A DNA stretch of 64,000 nt from Robbsia sp. KACC 23696. Its GTDB lineage: Bacteria > Pseudomonadota > Gammaproteobacteria > Burkholderiales > Burkholderiaceae. Below are positions 27,880-36,955 of this stretch, piece by piece. Below the pieces are notes generated by a model that was given only the letters and a program-made list of their open reading frames with translations, was not told the DNA's origin and ran no database searches. Made by a program: the position numbers and the translations under genes. Location: positions 1,116,001 through 1,180,000 of the forward strand of contig NZ_CP156628.1 in NCBI RefSeq assembly GCF_039852015.1, written 5' to 3'. Position 1 is the stretch's first letter, and each line of letters opens with the position of its first letter.

Positions 27880-28320
27880 GATGCGACCGACAATCATCAG
27901 CCGCAGCGTTGATCGACAACGAGAAGCCCTAATGCAGACGTTACAAGTCGAGCCAGTTGTACAACGGCAGGGGAGTCACAATGATGAGGGCAATATGACC
28001 GACCCATTGACGGGCAGAAGTTATATATAAACGGACGCCAGTACGTCAACGCCGATTTAAACGACGGTCTGGCAATCCCCGCGGTTTAATGCGCACCGTC
28101 GGAGAGCGTAAGGCGAACCTAGAAAACGTATTTTGCAGCGATACGTCAATAAATTCGGTGGATGCGCTAGTGGCGACTCAACGTCTGGTCTGTTCGGCCG
28201 ATGCCACATATGCCATGAGCGACCGCTGTGGCTGTTGGTTTATTTCAGTAAGAAACTGTGCAGTTAGACGTGCGCTCGCTCTGGAAAGTCCACCTGAGCG
28301 AATCCGACGTTATATGGCCT

Positions 28321-28342
28321 CTACTTTCTACGTAGAAAGTAG
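28321..28342. repeat. parS-like palindrome 3
   Basis: Perfect core ACTTTCTACGTAGAAAGT at 28323-28340, extended by two bases each side to a 22-bp palindrome. Confidence 0.8.
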
Positions 28343-28715
28343 GCATGACGTCCGCGCTCGCTAACGCACTCAAATCAGCGGCGCCGTCATTCCTTGCAAA
28401 ATTACATGGCTAGCGCATCTCGAAAGCTTTAAGCCAACTCTATGTTGCCTCTGCATCGGCGCTCGCCGCGCTGCGTGAAAGAAGCCCGAGACTCCGGCGT
28501 TCGACCAGGCGCGGCGATACTGAGCTGGACATGGCATCGCATGTTTGCAGTGATTTGGACTTTCTCCAACGTTCGCGAGCGGCAGCGCATCGTGGTTAGT
28601 TAAGCGTCGCGACGCTGAAGGCACGAACATTCGGGCTAGCGAACGACACCGTGTGGAAATAAGCATTGCTGGATTGACAGTAAAACTCAAGGGCGATAAG
28701 CCGGACGAGACAGAG

Positions 28716-28733
28716 ACTTTCTACGTAGAAAGT
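28716..28733. repeat. parS-like palindrome 4
   Basis: Perfect core ACTTTCTACGTAGAAAGT. Confidence 0.8.
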
Positions 28734-28893
28734 TGGAGCATAACGTCGATCCGCGTCGCATCGAGCAGAAACATCCGAGACCAGGAAACGAGGTGCTGGC
28801 CGTCGAAAACAAAGAACGGCAGTCAACTTAGTCGCTCGTTGCGGCGCCCGTGCCAAAGCATAGCAAACCGATACTGAACGACCCGGCCCAGCG

Positions 28894-28911
28894 AGTTTCT
28901 ACGTAGAAAGT
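28894..28911. repeat. parS-like palindrome 5, one mismatch
   Basis: AGTTTCTACGTAGAAAGT differs from the core by one base at position 2. Confidence 0.7.
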
Positions 28912-29712
28912 CGGCCACAACTCACCACAACACGACCAAAACAAAATCAAAATAAATTGTAAAATAATTTATCGTAATTCCGCGGGAGGTTCGACCGTAA
29001 TTAATGTTTTGGTCATCTATCGACTGTAGCAGCACGGCAGACGAATTCGTCTCTCGACCATTACGTGTTGCGGGAACGATTGCATAAACGAACACGCTGG
29101 GAGCTACGATCTTGCCTGGGGACGTCCCTCGATCGTCTAGTTGTTAGTATAAAAAGGCCAATCCATCGCGTTGCTGATGTTCGCGAAGCCACAGCCGGCT
29201 TACCAAAGAACCTATCTGTATGCAAAGGCTCGGTGGGTCGACCAGGTCTCGGATGCTCCGTGAGGAAGTGCACGCCGAGGAAAACGCCGGCGGCCTACGT
29301 ACATTCCCCCGACGCTGGCCGCGATTAACAGCGGGACCGATAGAAACGGCCCTAACGTCGACTAAACCGTCCCACCCCGCGGTGATCGTTTGGCGGGCAA
29401 AACGAGCCCATCCGCTAAAGAAATCCGTCCCTCTTGATCGCGCATCAACTGCCGCCCACAGCTCCCGGACGCCGTACAAGCAAGTGCGAGCGTCGATCAC
29501 GCGGGTCAGAAATCATGCCTTTCTTCACCGTCTGTCATCGCAGTTCGGGAAGAAACGTCGTCAGAGAAATGCCCTTAAGTGATTGTATTTGCGCAACTTT
29601 AAAGAACAGGGTAGTATTCGATCAAGGTTTATCAGAAAAAGTTGATAGGCTGATAACACTTCTAGAATCAGGATGACCCACCCCCAGGCAAGATCTTCGC
29701 GCGTTTGTTGAA

Positions 29713-31794
29713 ATGAACGAAACTTCTTCCTTTCGGGCGTATTTTTTGACTGCGTCGTCGGCGGATAAAAGTGTTTCCATTGACCGGGCCGATCTCTTAC
29801 TTCCCACCCCAATGTCAGCGGCGGTGAAGGCAAATCCGGCCCCCGCCGCCGAACGTTCAAAGCGCCGCCGCATCGGACTCCATCACATGGCGTTCATTCG
29901 TGGCGTCTATGAGGGGCTTGATATCGGCGCCCTGGCAGACCAATATCTGGGCAATCTCGGCGACCGGCGTCGAGCCAGGAGTACCTTGCGCTGGTTAGTG
30001 GATGAGCTGGCCAACGCCGCGCGAAAGCGGGGCGACAGTGCAGGTGCGCGACTTCTGCGACTCCCCACGGCGAAACTCATCGATTCGCTCTCGGACCCAG
30101 AGGTCGGGCTACCGTCGAATCGTGCAGCTGTTACTTCGACGGTGCAAAACGCGGAAGACCGGTCCGCGATTCCGAGACCGTTCGATCGCGGCCCCGTCGC
30201 CACGGCATTCCAGCCTCCCGGGACCGCGGCCTCGTTGATAGCGCGTAGTGAACTTTCACCCCCCAGCGGTGCAGCGGAATTGGCCTCGACCGAACAGGTC
30301 GAGGCCGCATTCGATTCGGTGGAAGCGTTTCGCGATCGGCATGACCCTGACGGGGTCTACTCGGAAGCGGAGTTGATCGCGCTATATGAAGATGCGCAAG
30401 CCGACGCCCATCGCGCCGCGCCTGCTCAGCGGGCGTCCACCGGAGATGCTGCGCACGTCGTGGCGCGACACGGTGCGAGCGAAAACGGAACGGAAGAAGA
30501 AACTGCGCTCCACGCCGAAGATCGCTTGCGTCTCGCGGCACACACCGCACACACGGCGCGTGCGGCGCGTGTGCGCGCACGCAATCAGCGGCTCCGCACG
30601 CGTCGCCGGGAGGTACTGGATCGACTCGAAGCCACGCTCGTCGAGCCGCCGCGTCTGCATCACTTCATCGGTGACTGGATCGATCCCGCGTTGGCCGCTC
30701 GCTTGGAGGCGGTGGACATCAACACCGTCGCGGATTTACTGTCCTTAATCAATCGACGCGGCTTCCATTGGTATCGGGATGTGCCGCGTGTCGGCCGCCG
30801 CGCCGCCGAGCGGCTCCGGGATTGGCTCGCCATGAATGCGGGGGATCTCGGGGCGCAAATCGCCCGTCATGCCGCGAGCCCGCGTCGGCAGTGGAGCGCA
30901 TCGGTGGCTGCGGCGCGGCGCGTGACCAGCGAGCATCTGGCCGCCCTCGAATATTTCACGCCCGAGGACGACCGGATCGCCGCCGATCGCGACCTGATTC
31001 TGCAAATGCTCGCGCGATATAAGCCTGTTGCCAGCACCTATCGGGCGTTCCGACTACAGGCCGAGCGTCTGCTGCTGTGGGCGGCGCTTCATCGACAGGT
31101 CGCGGTTCAGAATTTGTCCGACCAGGATGTACAGGCTTATTTTGCCTTCATGCAGGCGCCGGATGCCGATTGGTGCGGGCCGAAAGTGGAACGAGGCTTG
31201 CCGACATGGCGCCCCTTCGAAGGTCCGGCCAGCGACGCTTCCGTACGCATTGCCCGTCGCGCTCTGAAAGCGCTATTTGCGCCGCTTGTCGCAGCCGGTA
31301 CGGTGCGTCGCAATCCTTTCGAATCGCGTGTGCCTTTCCCTTCCGTAGCAATCGCCGTCGCGCAGGCGGTGCCGTACGACGGGCAAGCGACGGCCAAGCA
31401 TAGTAAAGGACGGCCGCTATTGGCGATTCATCTCGCCAGGATGCGACTGCTCGCACGCGTTCGGGAAGTCAGCAAATGTCGACTGTCGGAAATTGCCGAG
31501 CTTACGCTGAGTCAGTTCGACGCCTTGCTGTCCCTGCGTAGCGCGACGTCGCCTACGCTGGCGCCAGGCGGCAAGCACACATTCAACGAAGCGCTACGCG
31601 AAGCGCGCGCAGCATACCTCGCGTTGCGCGAGGTGGAACAAGGACCGGTCGATCCCGAGAGTCCGCTTTTCGTACGTCATACGGCGACCGGGCTCGATTT
31701 GAGCGCGCCGCGGGCAACCTTGCCCGCCGATACCCTGGCTCGAGTGTTCGCGCGGTATCAGGCCTTGTGTCGACGCAATCCCGATGTCGCCTAA
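29713..31794 (+). CDS. Large tyrosine-recombinase-like protein lacking a recognisable catalytic end
   Basis: A 693-residue protein; 29812 is an alternative start. It resembles the long phage-integrase family proteins found beside origins of Burkholderia secondary chromosomes. The N-terminal part (RRRIGLHHMAFIRGVYEGLD, then ARSTLRWLVDELANAARK) matches the DUF3701-type domain. A helix-hairpin-helix-like segment follows (LEAVDINTVADLLSLIN ... VPRVGRRAAERLRDWL), then a core-binding SAM-like domain (STYRAFRLQAERLLLWAAL). The last 150 residues should hold R, HxxR and Y, but no HxLRH or LGH motif is present and the protein stops soon after the position of the first catalytic Arg. It may be a DNA-binding remnant. 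Confidence 0.7.
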   Translation: MNETSSFRAYFLTASSADKSVSIDRADLLLPTPMSAAVKANPAPAAERSKRRRIGLHHMAFIRGVYEGLDIGALADQYLGNLGDRRRARSTLRWLVDELANAARKRGDSAGARLLRLPTAKLIDSLSDPEVGLPSNRAAVTSTVQNAEDRSAIPRPFDRGPVATAFQPPGTAASLIARSELSPPSGAAELASTEQVEAAFDSVEAFRDRHDPDGVYSEAELIALYEDAQADAHRAAPAQRASTGDAAHVVARHGASENGTEEETALHAEDRLRLAAHTAHTARAARVRARNQRLRTRRREVLDRLEATLVEPPRLHHFIGDWIDPALAARLEAVDINTVADLLSLINRRGFHWYRDVPRVGRRAAERLRDWLAMNAGDLGAQIARHAASPRRQWSASVAAARRVTSEHLAALEYFTPEDDRIAADRDLILQMLARYKPVASTYRAFRLQAERLLLWAALHRQVAVQNLSDQDVQAYFAFMQAPDADWCGPKVERGLPTWRPFEGPASDASVRIARRALKALFAPLVAAGTVRRNPFESRVPFPSVAIAVAQAVPYDGQATAKHSKGRPLLAIHLARMRLLARVREVSKCRLSEIAELTLSQFDALLSLRSATSPTLAPGGKHTFNEALREARAAYLALREVEQGPVDPESPLFVRHTATGLDLSAPRATLPADTLARVFARYQALCRRNPDVA

Positions 31795-32256
31795 ATATGC
31801 ATATCGCGGGGCGCACTAGCATCCAAACCCGAGCATGTGAATGCACCGGGCGATGCTACGTAACCTTATTCCCCGGTTTAAAAGGGTTGCGTGACGACGT
31901 GCAATCAAACAACGCGTGCCAGCAGTGATTGCTAAATCGGGCAGCTTATGCACTTGTCAAAAAGATATCCACAGATTTTGTGGATATCTCTGTTGATTCA
32001 CCTAGTGCGAACGGTTTAGCTCCATGATTTTTTTGTGAATTTTTCATAGCGACCTGGGATGGTCAAAACCGGGGCGAATCGGCCCAGCCGCGTGGATGCA
32101 TGGCGATCCGCGTGTCGCGTCCGGCGTTGCCGTAATACGGGCCGCCGAAACGTCGCCGGGGACGCGGAATTTTACGCAAACACTATGCCATTTTTAACGG
32201 ACCGGACACGCGGTTAGCTGCGACCGCAGGCACGATGTCTGGATGCTGCCGCTGCC
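31795..32256. other. Intergenic region with a DnaA-box-like hairpin
   Basis: No gene is supported between the recombinase-like gene and the glycosyltransferase. The notable element is the inverted repeat at 31963-31989. Confidence 0.45.
31963..31989. repeat. Inverted pair of DnaA-box-like sequences
   Basis: AGATATCCACA, a 5-base loop, then TGTGGATATCT: a perfect 11-bp stem. Each arm contains ATATCCACA, one base from the DnaA box TTATCCACA. There is no T tract, so it is not an ordinary terminator. Confidence 0.5.
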
Positions 32257-34017
32257 TCACGGTTGCGAGGCACTGGCAGGGCTGTCGGATGGTTTCTCCA
32301 CCACGACGCGCCACCGATCCGCCGCGACAACCGTCATCGGCACGCCTTGTTGGACGAATTCTCGATATTGACTGGGTTTCATTAATGCGAATGCATAGCG
32401 CGCCGCACGCCAGCGCGTCTCCCATTCCGCAATAGTCGGAACCCATTTCTCCGGCTCTGCCTGTACGCCGAACGCCAATTCGTCGGTCCCGTGAACCATG
32501 ATGGTCGTATGCCCCATATAGAAGGGCAGCGTATGGTCGAGCCTGTCGATGGCGTAGAACGGGGTATCCGCCGGGGTACGCGCCAATGCGGCCTTGATTG
32601 TCGGTGCGAGCGCAGCGCCGGACATCGGACCGCCTAATGCTTCATGCCCTGAACCGGCGATCAGGCACAGTCCCAACCAGCCGCCCGCAACGGCGGCGAA
32701 CGATGCCGACATGCCGCGTGGCGACCGCGCGAGTCGGATGGCCAGCCACGTCATCAGCGCGCAGAAGACGACGGCGCCCAAAACCCACCACTGAAACGTC
32801 TGGTATGCGTCGCGGGATCCTTGACGGTCATCCATAAAACGCAACGCGAATGAGGCAAGCGCTGCAATCGCCAGGAACACCATGAAGCCGCGCAGATGTT
32901 TTTGCCAATGCGCAGCGGAAATAGACGCGGCGCCGAGGGCCAGCAGCAGCGCCACGGCCGGGGCGACCGGCAGCACGTAGGTCACCAGCTTCGAGTGCGA
33001 CATGCTGAAGAATACGAAGATGAAGACGGCCCAGATGGCCGCGAACCCGGCGCTATCGATCGACCCATCGCGGCCTGTACTGCGCCATGCCGAGAGCGTC
33101 GCACGCACGGTGTCTATCGGATGTCGCCAAACGGACAGCGTGCGGGAATGAGAGAAGGCGAGCGTGAGCCAGGGCAGAAAACCCACCAGCATGACCGGCA
33201 CGAAATAATAATAGGCGCCCGGGCGGTTTTGATCCGCTGTCAGATAGCGCTGGAATTGCTGAACGATAAAGAAAAAATGAAGGAATTCCGGATTGGCTTT
33301 CTGTACCAGAATGAACCACGGCAGCGTAATCACGAAGAAAACGATCAAACCCTTCACAATATGAAGGCGCATCCAAACACGCAGATTGGCGCTCGCCAAG
33401 GAATACAGCACCAGTACCGCGCCAGGCAGGATGATCCCAACCAATCCCTTCGACAGAACCGCGCCGGCCATCGCCCCCCAACACACCAGCATCCAGCCGC
33501 GACGCTGCCCCGCTGTTGCCGACACATGTTGCGCCAGCAACATCGCGCACATGACCAACTCCATCCAGAACGACAGGCCCATGTCCAACGTATCGTAGTG
33601 GCCCAGCGCTGCCCACAGTGGAGCGCCGGCCAAAATCGTCGCCGCATAGAAGCCGATCGTCGCGCCATAGAGACGGCTTGCCGTATAGCCGAGCAATAGC
33701 ACGCCACCGAATCCCGTCAACGCCGTATAAAGCCTCGCCTGCCAATCGCCGATACCGAACCAGGCGTATGTCAATGCATTCGCCCATGTCTGCAGTGGCG
33801 GCTTTTCAAAATACTTATAGCCGTTGTAGCGCGGCGTGACCCAGTCGCCAGTGACAAACATCTCGCGTGCCATCTCCGCATAGCGGCCTTCATCGTTGGG
33901 TACGACGTGTCGGAGATCCAACGGCGCGAACCAGACGACAGCGAAAGCGATCAACAGGCAGACGAGCAAGGTGCCGCTTATCGCGAGGGGGTCGGAACGA
34001 AGAGAACGAACATGCAT
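32257..34017 (-). CDS. ArnT-family (GT39/GT83) membrane glycosyltransferase
   Basis: A 586-residue inner-membrane protein with about 11-12 hydrophobic segments. The first periplasmic loop holds the catalytic acidic motif NDEGRYAEMAREMF, followed by YFEKPPLQTW, typical of ArnT/PMT-type enzymes that use a polyprenyl-phosphate sugar donor. ArnT adds aminoarabinose to lipid A; other members act on other glycolipids or proteins. No arn pathway genes are next to it, so the sugar and acceptor are unknown. It lies on the minus strand between the recombinase-like gene and the copper operon. Confidence 0.85.
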   Translation of the reverse strand: MHVRSLRSDPLAISGTLLVCLLIAFAVVWFAPLDLRHVVPNDEGRYAEMAREMFVTGDWVTPRYNGYKYFEKPPLQTWANALTYAWFGIGDWQARLYTALTGFGGVLLLGYTASRLYGATIGFYAATILAGAPLWAALGHYDTLDMGLSFWMELVMCAMLLAQHVSATAGQRRGWMLVCWGAMAGAVLSKGLVGIILPGAVLVLYSLASANLRVWMRLHIVKGLIVFFVITLPWFILVQKANPEFLHFFFIVQQFQRYLTADQNRPGAYYYFVPVMLVGFLPWLTLAFSHSRTLSVWRHPIDTVRATLSAWRSTGRDGSIDSAGFAAIWAVFIFVFFSMSHSKLVTYVLPVAPAVALLLALGAASISAAHWQKHLRGFMVFLAIAALASFALRFMDDRQGSRDAYQTFQWWVLGAVVFCALMTWLAIRLARSPRGMSASFAAVAGGWLGLCLIAGSGHEALGGPMSGAALAPTIKAALARTPADTPFYAIDRLDHTLPFYMGHTTIMVHGTDELAFGVQAEPEKWVPTIAEWETRWRAARYAFALMKPSQYREFVQQGVPMTVVAADRWRVVVEKPSDSPASASQP

Positions 34018-34258
34018 GGGAAAAACCAGGCTTGGCTCAATGAGCGATGTGAGACGGGCGGTCGTGACAGTCGAACGCGCTGGGTGACGAAGCGAATGAG
34101 GGTGATTCGTGCCGATGAAACGCTATCGCAGCAGTGCTTAAGAGTGACTTAAACAGGCGCTAACGTCGGGCGATGTTCGCGTAGTCGCCGCAGTATTCTA
34201 CATGCGGCCAAGGGGCCCGCTTCGGCTCTTTTTCCCAGACTGATCGCCGTTCGAGTGC
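34018..34258. other. Divergent intergenic region
   Basis: Between the glycosyltransferase and the copper promoter I see no gene, repeat or further regulatory site. Confidence 0.4.
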
Positions 34259-34289
34259 TTGACCTTCACATGATAGTAAGGTTTATCGT
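34259..34289 (+). promoter_or_regulatory. CueR/MerR-type copper-responsive promoter
   Basis: A -35 TTGACC and a -10 TATCGT are separated by 19 bases, the long spacer used by MerR-family activators. The spacer holds the dyad ACCTT-N11-AAGGT at 34262-34282, as in CueR sites. It lies 32 bases before the ATPase start. Confidence 0.75.
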
Positions 34290-34320
34290 CTCCGACATAG
34301 TGACATCAGGGAGAGCCATC

Positions 34321-36951
34321 ATGGCGGAAGACCGCAGCGATCCGTTCGTCGAACGGGCAGCCCAGGCAGTAGTTGCGTCAGCAGGGGTTGAGGAGACCTT
34401 ATTCGACGTTGAGGAGATGTCTTGCGCGTCCTGCGTGCGTCGATTGGAGAAAGCGCTTCAGGCCGTTCCTGGCGTCGCGGATGTAACGGTCAATCTGGCG
34501 AGTGAGACGGCCTTTGTTCGTTACGATCCGTCGCGGGTTCAACCGACGCGCATCGCCGAAGCGGGCACGGCGGCGGGCTATCCCACGCAACCGCAAATCG
34601 GCGACGTACCACACAGCGCGCAACCGGACGCATCGGCGCCAGCAAACCTGCCTGCACAAACTGACGCCGGCGCGGTGTCCCATCTCGATGCGTCCGCCGA
34701 ATTGGGGCGGCCCCTTCATGACAGCGGATCCACCGCGGGGACCGAGGCAGCGACGAGCGGGGCGATCAACGCACCTGTGCAAGCAAACAACGCCGAAGTG
34801 AAAGCGGCCCGTAAAGCGAATGAGATTGCGCAGCAACGTCGCAATCTGCTGTTGGCGACTTTTTTGACGTTGCCGGTCTTTCTTGTCGAGATGGGCGGCC
34901 ATTTGGGCATCCCCGGTATGGAGGCGCTGACCGCGCGCCTTGGCACGACGACGCTGGCGATGATCGAGGCCGTGCTGAGTACCGTGGTGCTATTCGGTCC
35001 CGGGCGGCAATTTTTCGGTAAAGGGTGGCAGACATTGCGCCGGCTTTCGCCGGACATGAACACCTTGGTGGCGATCGGTACTGGCGCGGCATGGGGGTAC
35101 TCAATGCTGGTGTCTGTGCGCCCGGACTGGTTTCCCGAAGCGGCGCGGCATCTTTATTTCGAAGCGGCGGCGGTGATCGTTGTTTTCATCCTGGCAGGCC
35201 GTTATCTGGAAGCCCGCGCAAAAGGCCGCACCGGGGACGCGATTCGCGCATTGCTTGCCCTGCGCCCGAATACCGCACATCGGATCGACGAACAGGGGGA
35301 GGCGGCGCAGGATCAGTCTTCCGAGCCGGATCATCGTCGAGCCGCGTCGGTTCGTGATGTTCCCGTTGCGTCGCTCGTTGTGGGGGATGCGATTCTCATT
35401 CGTCCAGGCGAACGCGTCCCGGCGGACTCGGCATTGATCGACGGGACATCGTATGTCGACGAAAGCATGTTGACCGGTGAGCCGATGCCGGTGGAAAAAC
35501 GCCTTGGCGGTGCGACGGACCTCACCGGCGGAACGGTGAACGGCGATGGGATGTTACGCGCTCGCGTCACGCGTATCGGTGCGGAAGCGACGCTGTCCCG
35601 GATCATCGCGATGGTGCAGAGGGCGCAAGGCGCAAAGCTCCCGATCCAACAAAAAGTGGATCGCGTCACCGGGATATTCGTGCCGGTGGTGCTTGCGATC
35701 GCCTTGCTGACCTTCATCGCATGGGTCGTGTGGGGCCCGAATCTTTCCTTTGCCGTGGCGGCTGCCGTGGCGGTATTGATCGTTGCCTGCCCGTGCGCGA
35801 TGGGCCTTGCGACGCCGACGTCGATCATCGTCGGCGCGGGAAGAGCCGCGCGGCTCGGCGTGCTTTTTCGGCAGGGCGATGCGTTGCAGCGCTTGCAGGC
35901 CTGCAAGATCGTCGCGTTCGACAAGACGGGGACGTTGACGCGGGGACAGCCCGCCATCACGGACATTCATTGGAGCGAAGAAGTCGACGATGCGCTGCTG
36001 TGGGAACGGCTTGGTGCATTGGAAACGCTGTCGGCACATCCCCTCGCTCATGCGGTTGTCGCCTCGGCCGTTGCCAGGCAAACATCGCCGGATACGCGCT
36101 GGCCAGTCGTGTCGGATTTCGTTTCCGAGACAGGGCAGGGCGTGGCAGGAACCATAGACGGTCACCGTTTGTCGATAGGCAACATCGCCTGGATGGCGCG
36201 TCAATGCAATCTGCCGGCGCAGTCGGATCCCGGCAGCGCGCTGGGCGATGACAGCTTGCTGGCCGTCGCCGCCGAATGGCGTGCGCAGATGAAGACGGTG
36301 CTGTACGTGTCGATCGATGGCGGCGTGATCGGTGCGCTGGCGGTGGCAGATCCGATTCGCAAGGAAGCGCGTGCGGTGGTGTCGGCGCTACGTGCGCAAC
36401 AGCTCCGTATTGCGATGATCACGGGTGATGCGCTTGCCACGGCGCAGGCGGTGGCCGCTGAGTTGGGTATCGACGAGATTCGCGCCGATGTGATGCCCGA
36501 TGGCAAGGTAGCGGCGGTAAACGCCTTACGCAAGCAATACGGAACCCTGGCTTTCGTAGGCGACGGCATGAACGATGCGCCTGCGCTGGCGGAAGCGGAC
36601 GTCGGTATCGCGATGGGTTCCGGTAGCGATGTCGCGATAGAAAGCGCGAACGTCATTTTGTCCCACGGCGCCATGCACGGCGTGGCGGACGCTTTCATCG
36701 TCAGTCGCGCGACCATGCGTAACATCCATCAAAACCTGCTTTGGGCCTTCGGCTATAACGTCCTGTTGATTCCTTTGGCCGCGGGGCTTGCCTATCCCTT
36801 TTTCGGCACATTGCTGTCGCCGGTTTTATCGGCGGCGGCGATGGCCTTGTCGTCTGTTTTTGTTTTAAGCAATGCCTTGCGATTGCGGTTTATTCGCTCG
36901 GCGCTTCCGCTGGCAGCGAAGACTTCGCTGCCAGGCAATCGAGGAGGGTAG
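34321..36951 (+). CDS. Copper-translocating P1B-type ATPase
   Basis: An 876-residue inner-membrane pump that exports Cu(I) to the periplasm. One N-terminal heavy-metal domain has the CxxC at residues 35-38 (MSCASCVRR), followed by a long low-complexity linker to about 180. Membrane helices follow, with the TGE motif ([10 protein letters not shown]), the CPC metal site at residues 490-492, the phosphorylated Asp at about 534 (DKTGTLT), the HP motif (SAHPLAHAV) and [24 protein letters not shown] precedes the ATG at 34321. It is the first gene of a copper operon with a CueR-type promoter; the stop is 4 bases from the next start. Confidence 0.95.
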   Translation: MAEDRSDPFVERAAQAVVASAGVEETLFDVEEMSCASCVRRLEKALQAVPGVADVTVNLASETAFVRYDPSRVQPTRIAEAGTAAGYPTQPQIGDVPHSAQPDASAPANLPAQTDAGAVSHLDASAELGRPLHDSGSTAGTEAATSGAINAPVQANNAEVKAARKANEIAQQRRNLLLATFLTLPVFLVEMGGHLGIPGMEALTARLGTTTLAMIEAVLSTVVLFGPGRQFFGKGWQTLRRLSPDMNTLVAIGTGAAWGYSMLVSVRPDWFPEAARHLYFEAAAVIVVFILAGRYLEARAKGRTGDAIRALLALRPNTAHRIDEQGEAAQDQSSEPDHRRAASVRDVPVASLVVGDAILIRPGERVPADSALIDGTSYVDESMLTGEPMPVEKRLGGATDLTGGTVNGDGMLRARVTRIGAEATLSRIIAMVQRAQGAKLPIQQKVDRVTGIFVPVVLAIALLTFIAWVVWGPNLSFAVAAAVAVLIVACPCAMGLATPTSIIVGAGRAARLGVLFRQGDALQRLQACKIVAFDKTGTLTRGQPAITDIHWSEEVDDALLWERLGALETLSAHPLAHAVVASAVARQTSPDTRWPVVSDFVSETGQGVAGTIDGHRLSIGNIAWMARQCNLPAQSDPGSALGDDSLLAVAAEWRAQMKTVLYVSIDGGVIGALAVADPIRKEARAVVSALRAQQLRIAMITGDALATAQAVAAELGIDEIRADVMPDGKVAAVNALRKQYGTLAFVGDGMNDAPALAEADVGIAMGSGSDVAIESANVILSHGAMHGVADAFIVSRATMRNIHQNLLWAFGYNVLLIPLAAGLAYPFFGTLLSPVLSAAAMALSSVFVLSNALRLRFIRSALPLAAKTSLPGNRGG

Positions 36952-36955
36952 GTCG

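Larger units (their letters stand above)
27498..29712. other. Gene-free centromere-like region
   Basis: About 2.2 kb with no convincing gene. Short open frames exist, but several encode TFYVES simply because they cross the palindromes. It contains four of the six parS-like sites and AT-rich sequence at 27497-27600 and 28920-28985. From 29040 to 29700 I see no motif. Confidence 0.6.

Noticed and set aside
27713-28690. Open frames of about 105 codons in the centromere region
   Set aside because: They cross parS palindromes (all show TFYVES), lack ribosome sites and do not look like protein.
31963-31989. Reading the DnaA-box-like hairpin as a Rho-independent terminator
   Set aside because: The stem is AT-rich and is not followed by a T tract on either strand.
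36151-36167. Iteron-like sequence (15 of 17) on the minus strand in the copper ATPase gene
   Set aside because: It encodes GTIDGHR, a typical part of P-type ATPases, and has two mismatches.
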